A DNA stretch of 64,000 nt from Sphingobacteriia bacterium (GCA_017304685.1 JAFKLR010000003.1:558001-622000); one strand, 5' to 3'; positions 47,757-57,004 are shown, numbered from the stretch's first letter. The notes: generated by a model not told the origin, from the letters alone. Made by a program: numbers and translations.

Positions 47757-48615
47757 TAAAAAGAAAGTATTTATTATCCTTAAATTATTGCTAATAAGTG
47801 TAGCTGGATATTACCTATATACTAAACTTGATTGGAAAGAAATAACGCTTTATTTAAATAAAATAAGTTTTATCAACCTTTTCATTTCATTTGTATTTCT
47901 TAATTTATCATATGTTTTTAGTGCTTATCGTTTAAAAGGGTATTTAAAATTTAGAAATATTAAAGAAAAAATTTCAAAATTATTACTTCTGGGTTACAAA
48001 TGTAGTTTTTTTAGTAATTTTCTTCCTGGCGGTATTGGAGGTGAAGGATTTAAACTATATTCTTTCATAAATACATACAAATTACCTAGCAAAACAGCAA
48101 TTAAATTAGTGTTTTCTGATCGCGGAAGCGGAATGCTTTCTTTGGCTTTTTTAGTACTTCTTTTTTTGTCTTTTATAAATATAAAATTAAAAATTCCACA
48201 AAATTTAATTATATTAATGTCCTGTGTTGGTCTTATAATAAATGTAATTTTATATAGAATAATAACTTTTAAATTATTAGACGAAACTACTAATATTTCT
48301 TTTAGATCATTCTTTTACTCTCTTTTAGTTCAATTGTGCTGCGGCATAGCTTTTATAGTAATATTACTTGATATTAACCCTAATATTGATATTAAAAGTT
48401 ATATGTTTGCTTTCTTTTTAAGTTCGGTAATGATTATTATCCCAGTATCTGTCGGTGGGCTTGGTATAAGAGAAGTTACTTTCTATATTACTTCTAAATA
48501 TCTATATATTGATTCAGAACTTGCAATAACCGCGTCAATAATTTTTTATATAATTTCATTAATTTCTTCTTTATTTGCAATTCAAGGAGTTATCAAAGTC
48601 AAGGATTTAAACTAA
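47746..48615 (+). CDS. Lysylphosphatidylglycerol synthase TM-region/UPF0104-like membrane protein
   Basis: 289 residues with about seven to eight membrane helices and the motifs of the AglD/UPF0104 type: FFSNFLPGGIGGEGFK (about 88-103) and IPVSVGGLGIREV near 230. Such proteins are often found with GT2 enzymes and may flip lipid-linked sugars or take part in glycolipid synthesis. The ATG at 47746 overlaps the GT2 gene by 11 bp. Likely part of the same pathway. Confidence 0.8.
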   Translation: MTLNKKKVFIILKLLLISVAGYYLYTKLDWKEITLYLNKISFINLFISFVFLNLSYVFSAYRLKGYLKFRNIKEKISKLLLLGYKCSFFSNFLPGGIGGEGFKLYSFINTYKLPSKTAIKLVFSDRGSGMLSLAFLVLLFLSFINIKLKIPQNLIILMSCVGLIINVILYRIITFKLLDETTNISFRSFFYSLLVQLCCGIAFIVILLDINPNIDIKSYMFAFFLSSVMIIIPVSVGGLGIREVTFYITSKYLYIDSELAITASIIFYIISLISSLFAIQGVIKVKDLN

Positions 48616-48687
48616 TTGTCTATTGAATAAAATTATGTTATCAAGGAAATATGGAGTTATTTACTAACTTTTACGGAGAGTTTAAAA

Positions 48688-49197
48688 ATGGTTAAAGCTA
48701 AAAATAAAATTAATAAAATATTATCCAAAGTTACAATCGTAACCCTTCTTTCTACAACTTTATTATCTACTACTGGATGTGAAAATGGAAGAGGATTTAA
48801 TCGCCAAGATGCAGCTTCTTTAATGGGAGCAATTGGTGGTGGAATTTTAGGGTCAAATATCGGTAAAGGTAAAGGTAGAATGGTTGGTGCTGCTGTTGGT
48901 GCTTTAGGTGGAGCTGCATTTGGAAGCTGGCTCGGTGAAAACCTTGAGCCTAGAGATCGCGAATATCATTACAGGACTACACAAACCACACTTGAAACTG
49001 TACCACTTGGTGAAACAAGAGAATGGACCGATCCAGATACGCATGCACGTGGTTATGTGACACCAACAAGAACTTATAAAAAATCTGGAAAATATTGCCG
49101 CGAATATAATCAAAAAATCGTAATAGGTGGTAAGGAACAGAGCGCTTATGGTACTGCTTGTCGTCAAGAAGACGGTAGCTGGGAAATTCAAGAGTAG
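48688..49197 (+). CDS. 17 kDa surface-antigen-family lipoprotein
   Basis: 169 residues. A signal (1-30) ends in TTGC (Cys31); Thr at -3 is not the common lipobox residue. A Gly-zipper membrane hairpin follows (about 44-77, GAIGGGILGSNIGKGKG and GAAVGALGGAAFGSWLG). The C-terminal part has TRTYKKSGKYCREYNQKI and closing Cys. This is the layout of the rickettsial 17 kDa antigen. A terminator follows at 49223-49258. Confidence 0.88.
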   Translation: MVKAKNKINKILSKVTIVTLLSTTLLSTTGCENGRGFNRQDAASLMGAIGGGILGSNIGKGKGRMVGAAVGALGGAAFGSWLGENLEPRDREYHYRTTQTTLETVPLGETREWTDPDTHARGYVTPTRTYKKSGKYCREYNQKIVIGGKEQSAYGTACRQEDGSWEIQE

Positions 49198-49222
49198 AAT
49201 AACAAATACTATAAACAAGCCT

Positions 49223-49258
49223 AAAAATAAGCTCTATACTTTTATAGAGCTTATTTTT
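49223..49258 (+). terminator. Intrinsic terminator after the 17 kDa antigen gene
   Basis: Perfect 16-bp stem (49223-49238 with 49243-49258) with a 4-nt loop and a T-rich end. Confidence 0.88.
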
Positions 49259-49402
49259 ATTTAAACACTAAAATTGATTTCTTTTAATGTTATTTTTGTA
49301 TTCCTTACAATTATTTTACAATCTTCTTAACTAAAAGTTTGATTTTCTTTAAGAAATTTTATATTAATTACTGCAGAGAAAATATAATTTAAGGATATAA
49401 AG

Positions 49403-50260
49403 ATGAATGAAGCATTTATAAGCGAGGGTTTAAAAGAGCCTATTACAGGTACCATAATGAAAGGTAAAAAAGGCCTTATCATGGGAGTCGCTAATGATAA
49501 ATCCATAGCATGGGGTATTGCTCAAGCTTTACATGCGCAGGGTGCTGAAATAGCTTATACATATCAAGGTGAAGCATTACTTAAAAGAGTTGAAAAATTA
49601 GCCACTTTAACTGATTCAAATACATTAATTCCTTGTGATGTAAAAGATCAAGCTTCAATTGATGAAGCATTCAAACTAATTGAAAAAAAATGGGGTAAAA
49701 TTGACTTTATAGTTCATGCAATAGCATTTTCTGACAAAGAAGAATTAAAAGGTCAATACGTTGATACATCATTAGAAAATTTCCTTAATACCATGCATAT
49801 TTCAGTATACTCATTTACGGCTGTTGCTCGTAAAGCTCGCGAATTAATGAAAGATGGCGGGAGTATGCTGACTCTAACATATTATGGTGCTGAAAAAGTA
49901 ATGCCACATTATAATGTTATGGGTATTGCTAAAGCTGCTTTAGAAACAAGTGTACAATATTTAGCAGCAGATCTTGGAAGAGAAAATATACGTGTAAATG
50001 CAATATCAGCAGGGCCAATAAAAACATTAGCTGCTTCTGGTATTGGTGATTTCAGATATATTTTAAAGTGGAATGAATATAATGCTCCTTTAAAAAGAAA
50101 TACTACTATTCAAGAAGTAGGTGGTGCTGGATTATATTTATTAAGTGATTTAAGTACTGGGACAACAGGTGAAATATTACATGTTGATAGTGGGTATCAT
50201 GTGGTGGGGATGAAGGCGATTGATGCGCCGGATATTACTGTAATAATGAATGGCGAATAA
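49403..50260 (+). CDS. fabI: Enoyl-[acyl-carrier-protein] reductase (NADH)
   Basis: 285 residues. The last reduction step of fatty-acid elongation. NAD-binding start GLIMGVANDKSIAWGIAQAL (about 24-43). Catalytic Tyr/Tyr/Lys set in YYGAEKVMPHYNVMGIAK. The first 18 residues are longer than in most FabI; the AAGGAT site supports the ATG at 49403, and Met19 is a poorer start. A small gene follows 15 bp downstream. Confidence 0.95.
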   Translation: MNEAFISEGLKEPITGTIMKGKKGLIMGVANDKSIAWGIAQALHAQGAEIAYTYQGEALLKRVEKLATLTDSNTLIPCDVKDQASIDEAFKLIEKKWGKIDFIVHAIAFSDKEELKGQYVDTSLENFLNTMHISVYSFTAVARKARELMKDGGSMLTLTYYGAEKVMPHYNVMGIAKAALETSVQYLAADLGRENIRVNAISAGPIKTLAASGIGDFRYILKWNEYNAPLKRNTTIQEVGGAGLYLLSDLSTGTTGEILHVDSGYHVVGMKAIDAPDITVIMNGE

Positions 50261-50275
50261 TTAAGAGGTTTTTTT

Positions 50276-50614
50276 ATGACAGAATACACGCAAGCAACGT
50301 TAGTGGGTGATAAATATAAAATTAGCGTTCCACAAGAAGACGTTAATATAAAAGAAAGTACTGTAAAAGCTTTGAAGTGTTTTGCTCTTGAAGCCGATAA
50401 TATAATTATTAGAAATACTTTAGTACAATCAGATGATATTTTAGCATTTAATTCTAAAAGTCTAAGTATTTTTTCTTCTACCCTTGAATCAGGAAAACAT
50501 ATTTATGTTAATGAAGGCTGTGCGCTAAATATTTATAACTCTGAAATTAAATTTGATGTAGAATATGTGACACAGGATGTTTTGCAAGAAATTATGAATG
50601 GGTACTTTAGTTAA
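50276..50614 (+). CDS. Hypothetical small strand-rich protein
   Basis: 112 residues, with alternating short hydrophobic strands and Asn/Ser turns (IIIRNTLVQSDDI, LSIFSSTLESG, LNIYNSEIKFD) that look like rungs of a small beta-helix. No family is recognised and no signal peptide is seen. An AAGAGG ribosome site and 15-bp gap to fabI suggest cotranscription. Function unknown. Confidence 0.6.
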   Translation: MTEYTQATLVGDKYKISVPQEDVNIKESTVKALKCFALEADNIIIRNTLVQSDDILAFNSKSLSIFSSTLESGKHIYVNEGCALNIYNSEIKFDVEYVTQDVLQEIMNGYFS

Positions 50615-50618
50615 ATTT

Positions 50619-50657
50619 TTTTAATGGCTAATTTACTTTATAATTTAGCCATTAAAA
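50619..50657. terminator. Bidirectional terminator overlapping a gene end
   Basis: Perfect 13-bp stem (50619-50631 with 50645-50657) with a T-run or A-run on each side. The right arm includes the last codons of the minus-strand citrate-synthase-like gene. Confidence 0.7.
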
Positions 50658-52056
50658 CTGTTTCTTTTTGAGATTTTTCATATTTTTCTCTTTCAGAACT
50701 TATATGAATAGTATTTTTAATCTCATTTTCAATCTCTATAAATAATTTTTCAATATAATTATCTATAGCTTTAGAATCATTAATATGATTGTCCCTAAGT
50801 AGTCTATTATTTTGTTCAATAACTCTTTTAGAAATATAACTATAAAGTGATACAACAAGAATACTTCCAAATAATGGTATTAAGGCTTCATCTTGTATCC
50901 CTAAGATTTCACCCACAACTGGATTTAATAAATCTACATTTGCTGGTACTTTTTTTACATGTTCAATTAAGAATTTAGCAGCTTTTAAGCGAGGAGAAGA
51001 GGAGCTATTAGGATGTTCTAATATGTATTTTAGTAATACTTTAACTCGTCCATCTAATTCTTTGTAAACTCGATGTCCAAAACCATGGATTACCTTTGAG
51101 TTGTTCAAAATATTATCTAACGAAGTTTTGATATGCTCTAAATTATTAGAAGTGGAAGTTAAAACTTCAGCAATTTTATCTAAATTTTTTATGATATGAA
51201 CCATTGCTCCACCATGGCTTTCTCCCATAATTGAAGCAAAAAGTGCATCTAAAGGTTCTTCCTTAAATCTCTTAGTTATTTCATGCGCTGATGCTACCCT
51301 AATTCCTGCATCCACACTATTACTAAATCCATGTTCTATTAAGCAAATAAACCAGGCATTTATTAAGTTTTTATCTGATTGTGTACAAGTTTTTCCTTTT
51401 AAACGATAATAAAAAAGCTCAGCAAATGTTTCAAATTTTTTATTATAATCAATTTTAATATGACAAAATTTTCTCCTATAAATTTCAGTAAAATGAAATA
51501 ATACTTTTGCAAAAAGTTCACTACTTGCATTAGCTAAAGAATTCCAAGATTTATTGTTAATTTGAATTTCTTTAAAATCATATTTAAAAGATGTATTAAA
51601 TGATCTTATAAAAGAAGTATTAAATAGATTAGTTGAAGTTTTTTCTTCAGTTACAGGATTAATAGCAATTGCATTTTCAAAAATATTACCTCTATAACTA
51701 CAAAAATCATTTATTATTTTTTGAGAAAGATTAAGTAAGCTTTGATTGCTCCTAATATTATCAAGATCATTATTTAAGAAAAGAGCGGCTGCAATTTCTT
51801 CAAATTTATTATTTACGCAATCTTCTAAATCCATATTCTTTATTATTTCTTTTCCCTCAAATAAAATGCAATTTGTAGAGGGCATTGTAGCAGGGTTTTG
51901 ATAATTATTATTTTTACCAAGTAAAAATAATATTTTTTCAAGGTTTGCTAGTTTTTTATTAATTGAAGAATTTGTTGAAGTTTTCTTTAACTCTTGTAAT
52001 CTTTGATGATATTTTTGATCAAGCATAAATTGAGTATTTAAAATTAATTTAAGCAT
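50638..52056 (-). CDS. Divergent citrate-synthase-like protein with N-terminal extension
   Basis: 472 residues. The C-terminal part (about 230-420) follows the citrate synthase/citryl-CoA family: EHGFSNS (His242), GESHGGA (His281), GFGHRVYK (His328-Arg329) and NVDLLN (Asp375). So the catalytic His/His/Asp set is kept. The Arg that normally follows in the next helix (Phe-Ala-x-Ala-Arg) is replaced by LVV-type residues, and the C-terminal Arg-Pro motif is missing, so citrate binding may be lost. The first 200 residues match no family. The enzyme may act on another acyl-CoA or be a paralogue with a new role. Start at 52056 is tentative; Met11 is possible. Confidence 0.75.
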   Translation of the reverse strand: MLKLILNTQFMLDQKYHQRLQELKKTSTNSSINKKLANLEKILFLLGKNNNYQNPATMPSTNCILFEGKEIIKNMDLEDCVNNKFEEIAAALFLNNDLDNIRSNQSLLNLSQKIINDFCSYRGNIFENAIAINPVTEEKTSTNLFNTSFIRSFNTSFKYDFKEIQINNKSWNSLANASSELFAKVLFHFTEIYRRKFCHIKIDYNKKFETFAELFYYRLKGKTCTQSDKNLINAWFICLIEHGFSNSVDAGIRVASAHEITKRFKEEPLDALFASIMGESHGGAMVHIIKNLDKIAEVLTSTSNNLEHIKTSLDNILNNSKVIHGFGHRVYKELDGRVKVLLKYILEHPNSSSSPRLKAAKFLIEHVKKVPANVDLLNPVVGEILGIQDEALIPLFGSILVVSLYSYISKRVIEQNNRLLRDNHINDSKAIDNYIEKLFIEIENEIKNTIHISSEREKYEKSQKETVLMAKL

Positions 52057-52137
52057 TAATTAAATTACAAAAATTTTTGCTTATCAATATTTTTTATATA
52101 TATTTAAATAAAAATATTAAATTAAAGAGATTAAGGA

Positions 52138-52521
52138 ATGGTAAATGTAACGCGATTAAAACAATATACAGTAATTGCAAAATCAAGAAATCATGAGTTA
52201 ACTATTGATGTAGATAATTCCTTAAACGGCCTCGATTTAGGAATGGATCCACATGAATTAGTTAAAGCCGCACTTGCTGCATGTACTTCAATAACTCTTC
52301 AAATGTATGCCGACCGTAAGCAATGGAATTTAGAATCTGCGGATGTTGAGATCGATATCGAAGATGAGAAGGGGAATGAAGTAAAATTTTCTAGGATTAT
52401 AAATTTAAAGGGAAATTTAAATGAAGAACAAAGGCAAAAATTGCTTGAAATAGCGAATAAATGCCCTGTTCATAAATTATTAGAAAAACCTAGTATTATT
52501 ACAAGCTACCTAAAAGACTAA
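52138..52521 (+). CDS. OsmC-family peroxide reductase
   Basis: 127 residues with the two redox cysteines of OsmC/Ohr proteins: Cys49 (ALAACTSIT) and Cys109 (NKCPVHKLL). MDPHELVKAAL and the closing Pro-Val-His-Lys are typical. It reduces organic or fatty-acid peroxides using thiols. It has an AAGGA site before the ATG and overlaps the convergent ABC gene by 4 bp. Confidence 0.93.
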   Translation: MVNVTRLKQYTVIAKSRNHELTIDVDNSLNGLDLGMDPHELVKAALAACTSITLQMYADRKQWNLESADVEIDIEDEKGNEVKFSRIINLKGNLNEEQRQKLLEIANKCPVHKLLEKPSIITSYLKD

Positions 52522-54197
52522 ACCTTTACTTCATTATTAAAATATTGCTTTAAAGCTGATTTATGGCCAATTGTTATGATAGTTGCTTTAGGTAATTTTT
52601 CTTTAAGAAGCTTAAAGAATATTTCTTCATCTTCTTCATTTAATGCATTTGTACTTTCATCCATTATTAAAATATCAGGAAGAGATAAAATTGCTCTAAT
52701 CAAGGCGATTTTTTGCTGTTCACCTAAACTTAAAATTATTCCCCAATTTTCTTCTTCATCCAATCTATCGCTTAAGTAATCTATTCGAGCTGTTTTCATT
52801 AAGCTTTTTATATAATCTTTATCGTTTTCAGTTAAACAAGTTTTAGGATAAAAAATAACTTCTGCTAGAGTACCAAAAGGCATATAGGTTCTTTGCGGAA
52901 TATAAAAAATATTTTTATCAGATGGAATATTAATTTCTCCGCTTCCGAAAGGCCAAAGTCCACGTATTGCTCTAAGTAAAGTACTTTTACCTGCACCATT
53001 TTTCCCAGTAATAATGTAACTTTCACTATGCTTAAATGTAACGTTTAAATTAATTATTAAGCTTTTACCAAAAGGAGTTTGTATATTTAAATTATTTAAA
53101 CTTAATTGATCGCCCTCATTAGTAATTGCAATAGCTTTAGTTTGAGAAGTTTGATGCCAATTTTCAATGTTTGCATTAAACTCAGTTAAACGTATTATAA
53201 CTGCTTTGTATGCTGCGATTGAGCGAAAACTATTAACTAAAAATGATAACGCAGTGTGTACTTCTCTAAAAGCGCCATAAATTTGCATTACTTTTCCAAG
53301 TGTAATTTCTTTTTTGAAATAGCGAGGGCAGGCTGCAAGAATTGGAACTACAGTAGTCATATTATTATATAAATTTGTCCATATGCTTAATCTTTTATTT
53401 ATATGCATGTATATGTAGAAATTATCTACGATCTTGTCTATTGCAAGTTTAAACACGCCTTTTTCAAATAAAACACCTTTATAAAAAGCAATGTTTTCAC
53501 TATTTTCTCTAAAACGCATCATGCGAAAGCGGAAAGAAGCTTCTTTTTGTTCTTGTAAATAATCAATAAGTGGTAAATCTCGACCAATTCTATATGCAAC
53601 AACTGTTCCAATTCCAGCATAAATAACAGAAAGCCACACTAAATAACCCTTAATAGCAAAATTAGTGTCTAAGAGAGTAAATTTCAATACACCAGATAAT
53701 GTCCAAAGAATTGTAACAAAGCTAATTAATGACACGATACTATTTAATAACCCTAACGTAAGAGATAAAGTATAATCAATAAAATAGCTTATATCTTCGC
53801 TTATCCTTTGATCTGGGTTGTCATTTTTTGCTCTAAATAAATTATTAGTACCATAGTAAGCATCATTATTGGTCCATTTATTTATGTAATCCTGTGTCAT
53901 CCACTTACGCCATTCAATTGTAAGAATACTTTGAAAAACATATTTTGAAACAAAAACTAGGATATAAAAAAATACGATTATAAAAAATGTGCCAAGAGCT
54001 TTGTAAATACCGTCTTTATTATATTCTTGAAGGGAAGTGTAAAAATCATTATTCCACTCATTTAGAATAACATTAAAATATACCATAACTAATTCTAAAA
54101 TTATGGAGGTTATAAAAAGCGCTATAGCCTTTTTTTTATATTCACTTTTAATAAAGAAATCTTTTCCTAAATCCCAGGCGTTTTTGATGATTTGCAT
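52518..54197 (-). CDS. BacA/SbmA-like fused ABC transporter
   Basis: 559 residues. The membrane part (about 1-330) is of the SbmA/BacA type (EWNNDFYTSLQEYN, then EWRKWMTQDYI, and DNPDQRISEDI). An ATPase domain follows (about 350-559), with Walker A ITGKNGAGKST, signature LSLGEQQKIALIRA and ILIMDEST. This is the YddA/peroxisomal-ABCD-like layout. Relatives move peptides, cobalamin or very-long-chain acyl compounds; BacA is needed for long-term host infection in rhizobia and Brucella. The substrate here is unknown. Confidence 0.87.
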   Translation of the reverse strand: MQIIKNAWDLGKDFFIKSEYKKKAIALFITSIILELVMVYFNVILNEWNNDFYTSLQEYNKDGIYKALGTFFIIVFFYILVFVSKYVFQSILTIEWRKWMTQDYINKWTNNDAYYGTNNLFRAKNDNPDQRISEDISYFIDYTLSLTLGLLNSIVSLISFVTILWTLSGVLKFTLLDTNFAIKGYLVWLSVIYAGIGTVVAYRIGRDLPLIDYLQEQKEASFRFRMMRFRENSENIAFYKGVLFEKGVFKLAIDKIVDNFYIYMHINKRLSIWTNLYNNMTTVVPILAACPRYFKKEITLGKVMQIYGAFREVHTALSFLVNSFRSIAAYKAVIIRLTEFNANIENWHQTSQTKAIAITNEGDQLSLNNLNIQTPFGKSLIINLNVTFKHSESYIITGKNGAGKSTLLRAIRGLWPFGSGEINIPSDKNIFYIPQRTYMPFGTLAEVIFYPKTCLTENDKDYIKSLMKTARIDYLSDRLDEEENWGIILSLGEQQKIALIRAILSLPDILIMDESTNALNEEDEEIFFKLLKEKLPKATIITIGHKSALKQYFNNEVKV

Positions 54198-54277
54198 TAA
54201 ATATATCCAATTATGTTTATAATTGGATATATTTAAGATTATGCGAAGTTGTTAGTCAACAAATTTGATAATTATAA

Positions 54278-55639
54278 TTAAAGTTCCGGAGCGTTTACGG
54301 GTTGTTTCTTTTGTTTTTCAATTTCAGCGCGCTTATTTTCTATTTGTCTAGTTTCATGTTTATAATCATCATGAGTCGCCATTGTAATAAAAGTTAACCC
54401 ACCTAAGCCTATTGAGGTTGCGCCAGCTTTAAGTAAATGTTTACCTAGTAATTTAGTATTAACTTTTATAGGTGATCCAATAGCTTTATTAACAACTGTT
54501 AATAAGGCTATTGTTAAAATTTTAGGTGTATGACCTTTAATTATTGATAAAATAAATCCTGGCAAATTACTATAAAGAAAAATTGTATTATCTAAGAAAT
54601 TTTTCACCCTATTTGCAAATATAACTTTTTTAGTTATTTTAGGGTTTTTTACCATATCTTTATAATATCTGTTCTCAACATTTTCATTATCAGTATTACG
54701 CTCACCAGTTGAAGTATGAATCTTATAAAGCTTATATTTTTGATATTCTAACATATTATTGAATTTAGAAGTATATGAAATATTTTCTGTTATAAAACTG
54801 CATGTCATAAGAGCGATTTTTAAATCACTAATTAAAGATAATTTTTTCTTATCATTTCTATAGTGATATTCAATTTGCTTAAAAATGTTTTTAAATTCTT
54901 TCGTAGGATTAGTAATTTCAGTCTGGCAACAAAATAACTCAATAATTTCTGATAAATCTTTGAGTTCAATGCTAATGTTTATATCGGTACCATTAACATT
55001 GTAAGATCCGTTATTTAAATATTTTAGGATAAGTATTTTTAAATCTTCATTAGAAATCACCTTATTTCCAAAAAGTTTTTCTTTTTTTTCTCTTATTAAC
55101 GTGGACAATTGATTTTGTGAAATTGTTAACTTATTTTTGGCTTCATTGTAATTATTTCGCTTTTTTTCTTTATTTGAACCAGGAACGATACCCCATTGTG
55201 CATTTGGTTTAAACTCTTTTTCTGCTGCTTTAAAGATTTTTTGTGCTTCTTTACAATCTTTTCTCAATTTATTTTCTTCATCATTAATTAAATTATCGTA
55301 GTCTAAGCCCTGTGTTTTTATAAAAGAATAAAGCATACATCCATTACTATCTAAATCAAAAAGAGAAAAATTAGCTATATCTTGCAGGCTTTTACCCTGT
55401 TTTAGTTTAATTACATCTTCTTCCATAATTAAAGGTTTTGATTCATCATTACCTTCTGGAGTTTGATCTACAATTTCATCCACCCATGATTGATTAATTT
55501 TTGTATTAAAAACAAGTTCCTTAACTTGTTCAGGTGCTAAAACATTTTTAGGTGCTAAATTATGGAAGTAACTTTTAACTCCTAAAACATTTAATAATCC
55601 CTTATAAATCACTTCATTAAAATAATATGCAAATTTCAT
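54278..55639 (-). CDS. Orphan protein, tandem paralogue A
   Basis: 453 residues from the ATG at 55639, with AAGGATAA as ribosome site; a frame from 55690 is extra. The first 22 residues (MKFAYYFNEVIYKGLLNVLG...) match the upstream neighbour almost exactly, and the two share the later motif NPKITKKVIFANRVKNFLD. Two hydrophobic stretches near the end (about 360-425) may span a membrane, followed by a charged Lys/Glu/Gln tail. The rest of the protein has diverged from its twin. No known family; the N-terminus is not a classic signal peptide. Confidence 0.7.
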   Translation of the reverse strand: MKFAYYFNEVIYKGLLNVLGVKSYFHNLAPKNVLAPEQVKELVFNTKINQSWVDEIVDQTPEGNDESKPLIMEEDVIKLKQGKSLQDIANFSLFDLDSNGCMLYSFIKTQGLDYDNLINDEENKLRKDCKEAQKIFKAAEKEFKPNAQWGIVPGSNKEKKRNNYNEAKNKLTISQNQLSTLIREKKEKLFGNKVISNEDLKILILKYLNNGSYNVNGTDINISIELKDLSEIIELFCCQTEITNPTKEFKNIFKQIEYHYRNDKKKLSLISDLKIALMTCSFITENISYTSKFNNMLEYQKYKLYKIHTSTGERNTDNENVENRYYKDMVKNPKITKKVIFANRVKNFLDNTIFLYSNLPGFILSIIKGHTPKILTIALLTVVNKAIGSPIKVNTKLLGKHLLKAGATSIGLGGLTFITMATHDDYKHETRQIENKRAEIEKQKKQPVNAPEL

Positions 55640-55653
55640 ATAGTTATCCTTTT
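55581..55653 (-). repeat. 73-bp start module, copy A
   Basis: Covers the ribosome site, start codon and first codons of paralogue A. It differs from copy B (56851-56923) at only 5 of 73 positions, while the genes beyond it are much more diverged. Confidence 0.85.
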
Positions 55654-55667
55654 CATAAATTATAGAA

Positions 55668-56909
55668 TTATAATTGATTTTCGTTAGCAATTTGAGCTTG
55701 CTGATTTTGAATTTCAGTGCGCATGTTTTTAATGTCCTTCATATGATTTTTATATATAGTATAAGCATCATTAATATTAACACCTAAATTAGTTACCACT
55801 GTTGTTGCAGCAATTGTTTTAAATAATGTTTTAAACCTAATGACATTTTTATAAACTAAAGGGATTCCAATTAAACTACCTATTATAGTGATAATAGCTC
55901 CAACTAAAAGACCAATATCTCTATAATTTAAAATGTTTTTATCTAAAGTATTTTTAACAAAATTAGCAAATAATGCTTTTTTAGCAATTTGTGGATTTTC
56001 TGCTAAATGCTTAATAAAGCTAACTTGAGTTCTCTTTTTGTCATTAATACGATCATAATTCTCTTCTCCTGAAAGGAAAAGATCATCTTTAATATCAATT
56101 TCATGCTCTAATTGATATCTTTGATGTTTTAAAAGATTAGAGTATTTTTTTAGATGTTTTACAGAGGATTCATCTTTAAATATTTTTAAATTAAAATTTT
56201 TATTAATCTCTTTTTTAAGACATTCAAGGAAATTTAATTTCTCTCGATCATTTTTATATGTGTCTTCAATAACTTTAAAAATGCTTTTAATATTTTTTAT
56301 TTGTTCGCCAGCCTCTTTACATGAATAAATTGACTCTGAAGCATTATAATTATGATAAACATAACTTCTAATAATTGTAACTATATCTTCTATTTCAATA
56401 GATACATTACTTTGTTGATTAATTATGCTGAAACTGTCTTGATTAAGGAATTTAAGTATAATGCGTTCAATATCCTCTTTTGTAACTTCTTTATATCTAA
56501 AGACAGTATACATAAACAGTTTTAACTGCTCTTGTTTTTCTTCAAAAGAATTTTCAGTTTGCTGAATTTGAGATTTTAAAAATAAATAAAGCATACGGCC
56601 TTCAGTATCAACATCAAAAGGAGAAAACTTGGAAAGTACATTTTCAAATTTATTTGTTCCCTTATTTTTAAATTCAAATAGTCCGTTAGATGAAAATATA
56701 AAATTTTGATTATCTTTTTGTAAATTTCCAAAATATTCTAACCAACTTTTATTAATTGTTTTATTTGTAGTAGAAAGTAAACTTTCCATTCTCTGGGGAG
56801 TTAAAGGTGCTATATTTTTAGTGGATAGTATATAAAAATCTTTTTTTACACCTAAAATATTTAATAATCCCTTGTAAATAACTTCATTAAAATAAAGTGC
56901 AAATTTCAT
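55668..56909 (-). CDS. Orphan protein, tandem paralogue B
   Basis: 413 residues with the same start (MKFALYFNEVIYKGLLNILG...) and the shared NPQIAKKALFANFVKNTLD motif before two hydrophobic stretches (about 320-375), ending in a Gln/Asn-rich tail. The body is helical and Lys/Asn-rich. It ends 28 bp before paralogue A starts. A tandem duplication with later divergence is the simplest history. Role unknown; secretion or membrane targeting by the common N-terminus is a guess. Confidence 0.7.
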   Translation of the reverse strand: MKFALYFNEVIYKGLLNILGVKKDFYILSTKNIAPLTPQRMESLLSTTNKTINKSWLEYFGNLQKDNQNFIFSSNGLFEFKNKGTNKFENVLSKFSPFDVDTEGRMLYLFLKSQIQQTENSFEEKQEQLKLFMYTVFRYKEVTKEDIERIILKFLNQDSFSIINQQSNVSIEIEDIVTIIRSYVYHNYNASESIYSCKEAGEQIKNIKSIFKVIEDTYKNDREKLNFLECLKKEINKNFNLKIFKDESSVKHLKKYSNLLKHQRYQLEHEIDIKDDLFLSGEENYDRINDKKRTQVSFIKHLAENPQIAKKALFANFVKNTLDKNILNYRDIGLLVGAIITIIGSLIGIPLVYKNVIRFKTLFKTIAATTVVTNLGVNINDAYTIYKNHMKDIKNMRTEIQNQQAQIANENQL

Positions 56910-56923
56910 ATAGTTATCCTTTT
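56851..56923 (-). repeat. 73-bp start module, copy B
   Basis: Second copy of the module, at the start of paralogue B; 68 of 73 positions match copy A, including the whole AAAAGGATAACTATATG segment. Confidence 0.85.
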
Positions 56924-57004
56924 AATAAATTTCAGTTATTATATCTTAAAATTTATTAAAAAGCAAAATAAAATTAACTTTATTTTAATAAATCAATTAA
57001 GTTC

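Noticed and set aside
49383-49388. TATAAT just before fabI
   Set aside because: Transcription would start after the ribosome site, and no -35 element is at the right distance.
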